From the NCBI RefSeq assembly GCF_932294415.1, contig NC_065545.1:41454327-41518326 (forward strand): a DNA stretch of 64,000 nt. Reading direction: 5' to 3'. Origin of the DNA: Quercus robur. Its lineage: Eukaryota; Streptophyta; Magnoliopsida; Fagales; Fagaceae. Below are positions 9,901-21,900 of this stretch, piece after piece. Within the stretch, counting starts at the first letter, position 1; the number at the start of each line of letters is the position of its first letter. The position numbers and the translations under genes are program-made. Under the pieces are notes generated by a model, which searched no databases, was not told where the DNA came from, and saw nothing but the letters and a program-made list of their open reading frames with translations.

Positions 9901-12900
9901 TATCCTATGGTGTATAGCTATAACTAGAATTTGATGGAATTATAAAATACTTTTTGGATAATCTGGATTCTTAGTAATGCATGATGACCACCCATAAATT
10001 TTATATAAACCTATACATCTTCCTTCACTATTGAGCACAATCAGATTATAGTCATATTTATATTTGAACTTGTGTGGACATCAACTAAAGATCTATGTAA
10101 TTTTATTGACCCATTGAAATTTTAATTACATATGTTGCAGGCTTGCAGCCAACATATGAATATGATTCCTTGCAGAACAGGAAGCAACAGAATGAAAGCT
10201 CAGCCCTAAGCAGTCAACACCATAAGTAAATCAAGCAACATTGTTTTAGGGTTACACTTGTTGCACACATTACTTTACATAGTTTTACACACACGAAAAA
10301 ACAACTTAAGTCACAATTTCCAAGTGACTTCAAGTCACAATTTAGTTGGTTTTTCAGGTGTATAACTGTGTAAAATAACTTGTGTGAAAAGAACACTGCT
10401 CTCGATGTAATCAAGCAACATTGTGCCAATTTCTGGAATGGACTTGATCTAATTTTCTTCAAAGGCCTCATAAATTTCATCTCAATGAATATTATGTGTT
10501 TCTAGGTGATTGTGTAGTTAAAAATTAAGTAGAGGGATACCCTGCATACAAGCATTGAGCCTGACAAGAGCTATATGTCAGGCCCACCAATAAAAGATTA
10601 ATATAAGAGAATATCTTACCGTGAAGAGCTTCGTCAAGGCTACCACCAGGGAGGAAATCATAAATTAAATATTTTGATGTAGGAGAGTTGCAATAACCTC
10701 GCAAATTCACTAGGTACCGGTGTTTTATGCTTCCAAGAATTTCTAGCTCTCTCTCAAAAAAACGATCAAAGCCCTCATTCATCTTTACAATTCTCTTCAA
10801 CGCAAATATATTGCCATCATCCATTGCAAGCTTGTACACTGTTCCAAAGCCCCCCAAACCTATAATGTGTTCCTCATTTAAACTTTCCAGTTTCTTTATG
10901 ATGTCTTTTGAAGAGTATGGCAAGTCTCCATGAAACATTACAATTGATGCACCTGACATGATAAGACTCTGTAAATAAAGATCCTGAATTCTAGGAACTC
11001 CTACACATGGATGCAGATGAAGAATAACACAAACAGATTTTTAATGGAACAGATATTAGCTATGAAAAGAGTACCTCCACTGACATCCATTGCAAGACTT
11101 TGACCATCATTTTTACCGAACTTTTTGTACAGAAAGCAACCCCAAAAACACATAAGTGCAACCAGAAGTAGGGCACCAACTGTTGCTGAGGCACTTATAA
11201 GCAGCCGCCCGGAGTATTTCTTTTTAACACCCAGACCTTGGGCTTCAAAAAGTCAAATTCAAGAGAGTATAAGTCATCACAATTAATCCAGTATTGAATA
11301 CAATAATGTCAAATATAAATCTTTTAACATAAAAATCATTGAGTGCCATCAAGAGTACCAACTCTGCCAATTTTTTTTTTTTAATGAATTCTGCCAATTA
11401 GCAAGACAACCATAATAGTAGTAAAGTTTTCAGTCCAATAAATGGAATCTGAATGCTCTATAATCCCAAAATTGCATCCATAACACAAGCCAATCAAGTT
11501 CCTATGCATGCTACTTTACCTGAGGTTGGAGATTGGGAATTTGTTCCAGGTCCTCCAGCATCATCCTTGCATGTCACATTGATTTGCTTCCCACACAAAC
11601 CACGGTTGCCAACAAAACTGCAAGATAGCGTTTTCAAATTAATGTATTTGTTCAGCTTAATGTAATGTTAAGTGACAAAGGCAAGTTACGGATCATAAAG
11701 AAATTTTTGTCAAGAGTAGAGTAGCAAAAGGAATCTGTTGCATTCCCTTTCATCAATAATAATTTGTAATATTTCATTGATAGACTTGTTTATTAACAGC
11801 AATGAAAACTTTATTAAAAGAAAATATATGTGGAATAGATAGAGAAGACTCCCTAGAAGCTATCCTTAATTATTAGCCACTAAGCGGCTTGATGATCAAA
11901 AAACACATAACAGAACATATTATTATGAACATAACAGATGAGGATAAGCTGTACTTACGAACTTCCTGTAAAGGTGAGAAGCACACCATCAGAGGGTATT
12001 GGTCCCATAAGAAAATTGGTTGACACATTGCTTCAAAATGTCCAAAAAGACCACAATAATAATGAGTTTCAATGTAACAAATTCAAGCAACATGTCAATA
12101 AAACACCATTTTAAAGCACCAATATGACCAAAGGATCTACTCACAAATTAACAAGCTTATTCAACTTCCCAAGTGATGCAGGGATATATCCACTCAGAGA
12201 GTTGCTTGAAATGTCTCTGTAATATCAGAAAACACAATATTAACTCACATTTGTAGAACACAAAATGACCTGAATGTAATAATTTGGAATAAATAAATCC
12301 ACTTGTGTCTATGCTTAGTGTCAAATATATTGTTCACAACTAGTCCCAAGCCCGGTAAAAGGACAGCATAAAATTTAGTCACTTTATTAGAAATGGTTCC
12401 ATTACAGATACATATTGGGACGTATATGGCCAACCCTGACTAGTTTGTTGTTGTTGTCTAATAGTTTTGATAAAAATGATGAAACTTCTTAAGAATATAG
12501 TGTCACTATAACTCAGGTTCATTCATTCAAAATTAATATTTGATAGGCATAATTTAAGTTCCTTTGTTTTTGGAAAGTAAATCCTCATTAATAAAATAAA
12601 AGGGGGTACTGAAAGTGCACAGGTTTTATACTAGATGCTCCCAAAAAATATAAATTATAAATGTAAAGAATCCATAATCTCCCAAAGAGGACTACACTAT
12701 CTAGAGACATTCAATGAAAAAGTGAAATCAAAATTGATACTTCACTGTCTAAAGGAAGCTCAATCCCATCAAAAGTCCGAGAATTTCTCTTTTACACCAT
12801 AATATCCAGATCAGATATAACAACACCAAGTTCCAGATTTTATTTCTGTACCAGTCTGATCTAGAAAAGTAGCATTGTTTGGGTGGACTCTCCGCTTGGA

Positions 12901-15900
12901 GAAATCTTATAAGGCATCACAAACAGAAATTTCTTGAATTAAGGCATTTCTTGAGTTGAGATTAGAGAATCTTTATCTAATCTCATTATTTTATACTTTC
13001 CAGAATTATTTGAGTATCCTTCTTGTTTTGGGTAAGTTAACTAGAAAAGGAGGATTTTTTTTTTTTTTTTTTTGATAGGTAAACAGAAATCTATTATAAA
13101 TGAGTAAAAAAGGAAAAGTACAAGTTGTTCATGATGATGAACAACAAGAAATAAAAGAACAAACAGCACAACAAAAAGAGAAATCAGGAAACTAAGCTAA
13201 GGGAAGCCATAAACTCAGAGAGAGTAGAGCAATCCGTAAAACCCCAACAATGAGACCACTCAAATAGACTACGTTAGCATAACACCTTTAGCTCATCCAA
13301 CGTCTTCTCATTATCCTCAAAGGAACGACGATTCCGTTCCAACCACACAATCCACATTAAGCATCCTAGAATCAAATTCCAAATGTCTGAATTAAGATTC
13401 CCAAGCCACTGATGCCAACAAGATAACAAACCCGCCACTGATCCTGGCATAATCCAATGAATACCAAAAGCCTGAATCATAAAAGTCCATAGGGAATGAG
13501 TAACAGGACAATGAAGAAGAAGGTGGTCTACCAACTCTCCATCACAACAACACATCAACACCAAGAAGCCAAAGGGCGACCCCTAAGCATTAGATTATCC
13601 AAAGTGAGGATCCGACCATGAGCAGCTGTCCACAAAAAGAACGCCACTCGCCTAGGAATCTTCGGTTTCCAAACACCCTTCCAAGGAAACAAAGAATTCG
13701 AAGCACCCCGAATCGCATGATAATAAGACCGGGTGTCAAACTTACCATCACCTTTTAGCTGCCAACAAAGGGTATCACTCCTATCACCCCGAGGAACACG
13801 AGATTGGATAAGCTGGAGAAGAGAATAAGATGCAGTTAACTCCCAATCTTCAAAAGCTCTATAAAACCTTAAATCCCAAACTCTAACAATACCCCCTTAT
13901 GGAAACCACAAAACCTCAGAGATACAAGCATCCTTAGTCGCTGAACACACAAAAAGCTCAAGATAGAGATCTTTTAGAGTATTATCACCAATCCACCTAT
14001 CATGCCAAAAGCGGATACGAGTGCCTTCACCTACTACAAAAGACAGATGCTTAGAGAAGCTCACCCACCCTTCATTGATGCTTCTCCACAGGCCACACCC
14101 ATGAGTCTTCCTGCACACTTTAGTACACCACCCCCCTTGACCCTCACCATATTTTGTGGAGATAACTCGCCGCCAAAGGTGGGTAATTTCATGACCATAT
14201 CTCCACAACCATTTTCCTAATAAAGCTTGATTAAATGACACCACACTTCTTATCCCCAAACCACCCATCTCGATGGGTAAACACACATTTTTCCAAGCCA
14301 CCAAAGGATATTTGAAACTCCCCTCAGAAGACCCCCAAAGAAAATTCCTTTGAATACTTTCCATTCTAGCAGCCACAGATTTAGGAATAGTAAAAAGAGA
14401 TAAAAAGTACGTTGGAAGGCTTGAAAGCGTACTCTTTAGTAACATAAGCCTACCACCCTTAGATAAATAGAGACACTTCAACCCAGATAGCTTCTTCTCC
14501 ATTTTCTCCAAAATAGGATTATAAATCAAAGCAGTCTTAAAAGAAGTCCCCAACGGCATCCCCAAATATTTCATAGGCAAACTGCCCACTCTACATTGAA
14601 GAATATTAGCTAGTGCATCTAGATTATTCACCTCCCCAATAGGGACAATCTCACTTTTCCTAACATTGACCTTCAAACCCATAAAAGCCTGAAAACAAGA
14701 CAACACCAACCTAATGGACAGTAGTTGTTCCCTAGAGGCATCACAAAATAAGATAGTGTCATCAGCAAATAACAGATGGGAGATACGCACACCAACAGAG
14801 TTCACAGAGCCCACATGAAACCCCCGAATAAGATTACACTCCTCTGACTTCTTCAAAAGTCTACTCAAAACCTCCATTATCAAAAACGAGACCAATCAAA
14901 CAGAGTCCATATTTGTAAGGAATTAAAATGATCTATAGGACTCTCAACATCCTCAAAGGTTAACTCTACATTCAACATTTTGAATAACTATAGACTCAGC
15001 AATAAAGTGTTTATGTGAGTGTAAGGCCTGGCTACCTTGAATTAGCCATAAACTTTCTTCTATCTTTTCTCTTCTCTACTACTTTGTCATGGGTGGATCT
15101 CTCTTTTTCTTCATTGAGTCAAAATCTTTTGAATTTTCTGTTGAAGAAGGGGGTACTTTTTTCTTATTACGCATTTTTGAGAGAGGCAGAGATTCTTTAC
15201 GATCTGTGTTCATGGGCAAAGAGAGTGCTAAGAGAATGTTATACATGATGGAAGACTTTATTTCCACTAAGCCCCCTGGTCATTTTGCGCGATCTGTTAG
15301 AGATGGAGAGACGGTTTTTATTCTACAACTGGGTTCAAATGCGCATGGCTCTTTTCTTATGATTTCAGAACTTCTCCATGGCCGTCGGAAAGGCTTCTTA
15401 ATTGTGTCGGAAGGAAAATCGGGTAGTGGTTGGAGAGGATTTAGTTTGCACCTAAGGAAGGCTATAGCTCCAGGGACCCTTGCCATCAATCTGCCTCCAA
15501 AGTTTTTACCTGGGTCTATCATTAAAGACTCCAAATCTTTTGCGGAAGCGGTGGTGCAAGGCTGACGTCGTGAACCCAAAACACACAGACAGGCAGCGGT
15601 GGAGAATGCTTTGAACCAGGATACTCGTGACGTTGCGAATCCTTTGCATTTAATGTTGGATTCTCGAAACTCTAACTTACCAAATCCGGGTGTTCAGACC
15701 CAGGATTCTCGCGAGAGCTGTCTTGGGAAGGAGAATGCTCTGTTCGGGGCTGTCTTTTCAGATGATGCTGAAGGTGGGGTGCTTTTGAACCTGTATATTA
15801 GGCTGGATCGTGGGCCTCATGGTAAGTGGAGGATTAGCTGGTCCAATGTTTCTGAGGTGGACCCTCCGGTTGACCAAGCCCCTAACCCAAAGCCCATTGA

Positions 15901-18900
15901 TTTTATTAAGCCCAAACCTTCTTCAGCCCCTTCGGTTGGCCTTAATCCAAATCCAAAGCCCACTGACCCTTTTAAACCCAAAATTTATTCTGCCCCTTCG
16001 GTCAGACAAAATCCAAAGCCCACTGACTTTTTTAAACCCAAACCTTTTTCTGCCTCTTCGATCAGCCAAATTCCAAAGCCCATTGACATTTTTAAACCCA
16101 AACTTTATTCAATTCCAAAGCCTTCTGCCCCTTCAGTCAGCCAAAATCCAAACCCAAAGCCCAGTGACCATTTTATACCCAAACTTAAACGTGCTTTTAA
16201 ATGGAAACCCAAACCTTCCCAGCCCTCTTTGACTCAATCTCAGACTCACCCACGGTCTTTGTTCTCCTCGCCTGTCCCTCCCTCGCACCTTATCTCCCCG
16301 ACACCTGCAATAGCTGATAGCGTTCAGTCCAACGCTATGCTATCGCTGACCCACATGGCGCCGACATGCACAGAGAAGTGTTTCTCAGTGCTCGACAGCT
16401 CTGAGGCCTCTGTGACTGAGTCTTTGAGTTCCGATGATTCCGTGGATGAGTCCCTGTGCTCCGATGGTGATGTGGCCTTGCAACGTGACATTCAACGGAT
16501 CATCCATGAGCACACAGATAATGTCATCAAAAAATGGGGAAATTCAGAGCAATGGGTTCTTGAATTACGAGATGGGAAGAGGGTGGCTGTCCCGATCCAA
16601 TTTTCTTTGCCACCGGGAGAGGTCGTTGCCGGAGTGGACGACTCGAACCAGTTGCCGACGGCACCGGGGGTGTCATCGGAATGTAAGGAGCTAAATTCAG
16701 AATTGGAAAAAGGGGCTGATGTTACCTTGGAGGATTGGGTTTCAGATTTTTGTTCCGATGATGCTTCCCAGTTTACTGATTCTTCACCTCCTCTAAATGT
16801 CGAACCACTGGCTTTCTCTTTGCCTATGGGCGTCATGGATATTTCTGAAGGGTCAGCATCTCTGGATGAGGAGAAATTGCTGGGTAAGGACAATTACTCA
16901 GATTGGTTTCAGGAAAAATTCAGTGGCTTTGATGATTTTCTTGGGACATCCCTCAAAGGTTTGGAAGAGCCAGCAACCAAATTTCTGTTGGCTGTAGAAG
17001 CTGAGTTACAGCAGAGAGCCATTAAGGAACAAACTGATAAAGTTGTGAAGAGCTCAGGGAGGAAAGGAATTAGGGAATTGAGGGGTTTATTTAGCTCTGT
17101 CAATTATGGTTCAGCTTCTTCAAGGCGCATTGGTAATGGTAAGGACAAGGCTCTAATCACTTTCCAATGAATTTGAAGATCATATCTTGGAATGTTAGAG
17201 GTTTGAATGAGAAGGAAAAACGGCTCAAGGTTTGTAATTTTTTACGTTCTTGGAGGGCTAATATCGTTTGTTTGCAAGAGACTAAGTTGGAATGGGTTAC
17301 AAGAGGAATTGTTAGAAGCATATGGAGCTGTCCTTACATAGATTGGTTATATTTGGGTTCTGAGGGTGCTTCTGGTGGAATTCTTCTCATGTGGGACAGA
17401 AGGGTGGTTGAAGAGATAGAGGAAGCAGTGGGGTTTTATTCAATTTCGTGTAGGTTCAAAAATGTCAGTGACCAATTTGAGTGGGCTTTCACAGGTATAT
17501 ATGGTCCAAATTTGAACAGGAATCGTCAATTTATGTGGGAGGAACTAGCAGGCTTGAACAGTTGGTGGAATTTGCCATGGTGTTTGGGAGGAGACTTTAA
17601 TGTCATCCGCTTTCCTTCGGAGAGGTTAGGGGCAGGAAGATTTACTCGCTGCATGTATGATTTTTCGGATTTTATATCTCTTCATGGGCTTATGGACAAT
17701 CCTCTGGAGGAAGGCTTTTACACATGGTCTAACTCCACATCAGCTTCTAGAATAGATCGGTTTCTCCTCTCTCCGGTTTTGGCTGATTACCTCTCTCATT
17801 TTTCCCAAAAAAGGCTTCCTAGAGTGCTTTCCGATCACTTCCCTATTCTTTTGGAGAGTGGGAGTCACCGCAGAGGGCGTATTCCTTTTCGTTTTGAAAA
17901 TATGTGGTTGAAGGCGGAGGGGTTTCTAGAGAAGGTGAAGTCTTGGTGGGAAAATTACCATTTTCAAGGGACTCCTAGTTTCATTCTTGTCAAGAAGTTG
18001 AATGCTCTAAAAACGGACCTAAAGAAGTGGAATGAAACAGATTTTGGCAATATCTCAGTCAAGAAACAGCAATTATGGAGCAAGTTGAATGCTCTAGATG
18101 TAAAAGAGGACAATCAACCTCTAACTGAGGAGGAGAAATTGGAAAAAGCATCCTTACGCGCCAATCTTGAGAAGACAGCCTTGTTAGAGGAGATTAGTTG
18201 GAGGCAAAAGTCCAAAGTGTTGTTTTTAAAGGAGGGTGATTCCAATACGAGGTTTTTTCATAGGATGGCTAATTCTAATAGAAGAAATAATTGTATTGAT
18301 AACCTTATGATTGAAGGGGCTTTGTCTTCCAACCAGGATAGGATTTCTGACCATATTGTTCAATTCTATATGAACCTATACACTGAGCAGCAAGAGCAGC
18401 ATCCTTTCCAGGATGTATTAGACTTTCCAAGGATTTCAGGGGATAATGTGGATTGGTTAGAAAGACCTTTTGAGGAATCTGAGATTTTTGAAGTCATTAA
18501 GGAGTTTAATGGGGACAAATCTCCTGGGCCTGACGGTTTTTCGATGGCTTTCTTTCAAGCCTGCTGGGGGATTCTTAAATCCGACCTCATGGCTGTGTTT
18601 CACCATTTCCATGTTACAGGTCAGTTTGAAAAAAGCTTGAATGCAACCTTCATTGCTCTCATTCCAAAAAAAGCTTCAGCAGTGGAGGTAAAGGACTTCC
18701 GGCCTATCAGCCTTGTTGGGGGGGTTTATAAAATTCTTGCTAAAGTTTTGGCTACTCGTCTTCGCTTGGTTTTAGGAGAGATCATCTCAGCTCCCCAGAA
18801 TGCCTTTATTCTAAATAGGCAGATTCTTGATTCCGTTCTTATTGCTAACGAATGTCTTGATAGTAGATTGAAGTCTGGTCAACCAGGGTTGTTATGTAAA

Positions 18901-21900
18901 TTGGATATTGAAAAAGCCTTTGATCACGTGAACTGGGGATTTCTTTCTAACTTGCTTGAGCGTTGTGGTTTTTCTAATAAGTGGAGGCAATGGATTTCTT
19001 TTTGTTTATCTACCGTTCGTTTTTCTATCCTCATTAATGGTACTCCTCATGGGTTTTTTGGAAGTTCTAGGGGGCTGCGGCAAGGTGATCCTTTGTCCCC
19101 ATTGTTATTTGTGTTGGTTATGGAAGCCATCGGTAGAATGTTGAATAAGGCTGTCCATGAAGGCCGTTTGTCAGGTTTTAGTGTAGGTGCTTCTTCTGGA
19201 AGATCTTTGATGGTTTCCCATCTCCTTTTCGCTGATGATACTCTGATTTTTTGTGATGCTAATATTGATCAAATTTTGATTCTCCGTATGGTGCTCATTT
19301 GGTTTGAGGCTGTGTCTGGTCTAAAGGTAAATTTGGATAAGTCTGAACTAGTGGCTGTGGGGGAAGTTCATAACATGGATCTTTTGGTGGCTGTCTTAGG
19401 CTGCAAGCAAGGGTCTCTCCCAATGAAATATTTGGGTCTTCCTTTGGGGGCAAAATTTAAGGACAAGTCTATTTGGAATCCTATTCTAGAGAAGATGGAA
19501 AGAAAATTAGCAAGTTGGAAAAAATCATACTTATCCAAGGGAGGTAGAGTCACTTTAATTAAAAGTACTCTTTCTAATCTCCCTACTTATTTTCTTTCTT
19601 TATTCCCTATTCCTGCTTCTGTGGCTAACCGAATTGCTAGACTTCAGCGGGACTTTTTATAGGGTGGCCTAGGAGATGAGCCCAAATTTCATTTGGTTAA
19701 TTGGTCTTCAGTGTGTACTCCGCTTTCTTCAGGTGGGTTGGGGATTAGGAACCTGAGAACCTTCAATGTAGCTTTATTAGGGAAGTGGTTATGGAGATTT
19801 GGGCAAGAGAGGGATGCTCTATGGCGTCAAGTGATAGAGGTGAAGTATGGTTGTGATTGGGGTGGTTGGTGTTCTAGCTCTTTCTCTGGTCCTTATGGAG
19901 TTAGTTTGTGGAAAAATATTAGAAGGGGGTGGCATTCTTTATCTCGGTTTATTATGTATGAAATTGGAGATGGATCAAAAGTGCAGTTTTGGCTAGATCG
20001 TTGGTGTGGATCTTCTCCTCTCGCAAACCACTATCCTGATTTATATAGGATTTGTTGTAACAAAGAGGCAAGTGTGGCGGATCTAATGAGGTTCACCAAT
20101 GGAGTCCTCCATTGGGATTTTCAGTTTTGTAGGGAGGTGCATAATCGTGAATTGGAAGCCTTCAGAAGCTTCATCAATTCCATTTATTGCACTCCTGTAA
20201 GGGGGAACGGGGAAGATAAGAGATGTTGGCTGCCTTGTAAGAGTAAGGGGTTCACGGTCAGTGCTTATTACCATCTTCTAGTTGGCCATAGTGAGCAGTT
20301 TTTCCCTTGGAAAAGCATTTGGAAGCAAAAAATTCCCTCTAGAGTGGCTTTCTTTGTATGGACAGCAGCCTTGGGGAAATGCCTGACAATTGATAACTTA
20401 AGGAAAAGAAAGGTTTGCATTGTGGATTGGTGTTATATGTGCAAGTGTAATAGTGAAACTATTGACCATCTTTTCCTTCATTGCCCGGTTGCTTCGGAGT
20501 TGTGGGATATGGTTTTTGGGTTATTTGGAGTTTGCTGGGTTATGCCATTTTCTGTTGTTGGGCTTTTGGCTTGCTGGCAAGGTCATTTTGGCCACCATCG
20601 TAATGGAGATATTTGGATGGTTGTTCCTCATTGTTTGATGTGGTGTATTTGGAAGGAGAGAAATAGTAGGTGTTTTGAAGACAATGAGCGTTCCATGCCC
20701 GATCTCAAGCTTCTTTTCTTTAGAACCTTACTTGATTGGTTCTCTATGTGGAGAAACCATCAGTTTTCTTCTATTTTGGATTTTCTTGATTTTTGTAATG
20801 TTCATTTTTGATTTGTTCTCCCCTGTATACCCCCGGTGTACTTGGGTGTCTTTCTCTTTTTGATATCAATGAATTTTTATTACTTATCAAAAAAAAAAAA
20901 AAGAAACAGAAGCGGGGATAGTGGATCCCCTTGTCTCAATCCACGAGAACTACCAAAGAAACCTTCTAGGGAACCATTTACCAGGACTGAAAAACGGACA
21001 GAAGTAATACAAACCTTAATCCACCCCCTCCATTTCAACCCAAAACCCATCCAGCCCAACAAATAAAACAAGGCCTCTCGGTTCACATGGTCGTAAGCTT
21101 TTTCAATATCAAGCTTGCAAACCACACTCGGTAATCTACTCTTCAACCTGCTATCCAGACATTCATTTGCAATAAGCACTGAATCCAGGATTTACCTTCC
21201 GCCAACAAATGAATTTTGAGACTCAGAGATAAGATTATCCAAAACCGCCCTTAACCTATTAGCCAACACCTTGGATAGCAACTTGTACACACTACCCACC
21301 AAACTGATGGGGCAAAAGTCCTTAATGTTAACAGCATTACACTTCTTGGGAACTAAAGTGAGAAACGAAGCATTCATAGACCATTCAAACACAGAGTGCC
21401 GATGAAAGTAATCAAAGAAATCCATGACATCCTTTTCCACAACACTCCAACATTTGTGAAAAAAAGCCATGGTGAAGCCATCAAGACCAGGGGCTTTATC
21501 ACCCTCCATCTCCCTTAAAACCTGGATGACTTCCTCCTTCGAGAAGTCCTTCTCTAAGGATAACCTCTCTTCCTCTCCAATGCTAACCCATCCATAGTAG
21601 GACGCCACACCTCATTTTCCTCAAACAACCCTTGGTAGAAGAGAACTAACTGAGAGCGCACATTAGCCTCATCCTCATAAAGAACACCATCCACCTCTAA
21701 CCTCTTAATTAGATTAGCATTTCTATGGGAATTTGCTAATCTATGAAAGAAACGAGTATTATTATCTCCCTCCTTCACAAACAAAGCACGAGACTTTTGT
21801 CTCCAGAAAAGGAGGATTAGATGAAGAAATTATAAGTGTGAACTCCAAGCCCATCTCAAACGAAGCATTTTAAATCCTAGGATAGCTTACAAATGTGTAT

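Larger units (their letters stand above)
14896..20901 (+). mobile_element. Near full-length L1-type LINE (LINE B), nested in LINE A
   Basis: A 6-kb plus-strand element with a leader, ORF1 (15089-17170), ORF2 (17167-20811), a short 3' UTR and an A-tail (20889-20901) preceded by ttacttatc. It cuts LINE A between the GDPLSPLLF block and the rest of its RT. The exact left border is uncertain by some 20 bases. The heptamer AAACAGA occurs close to both junctions and could be a short target duplication, but this is not secure. Only two nonsense changes were seen, so it is much younger than LINE A. Confidence 0.9.
13043..21818 (-). mobile_element. 5'-truncated L1-type LINE (LINE A), split by LINE B
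   Basis: The perfect 14-bp duplication AGAAAAGGAGGATT lies at 13043-13056 and 21805-21818, marking both ends of one insertion. The 3' poly(A) is the T-run at 13057-13073. The 5' end is inside ORF2, at WRQKS before [17 protein letters not shown], so the endonuclease domain was never copied. Minus-strand pieces read the RT up to [13 protein letters not shown] (21784 down to about 20905), then resume at IMEVLSRLL and FADDTILF (14890 down), followed by the zinc-finger-like C-terminal region (to about 13270). LINE B is inserted between them. Several frameshifts make LINE A dead. It sits in the intron between FEI exons 5 and 6. Confidence 0.95.
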
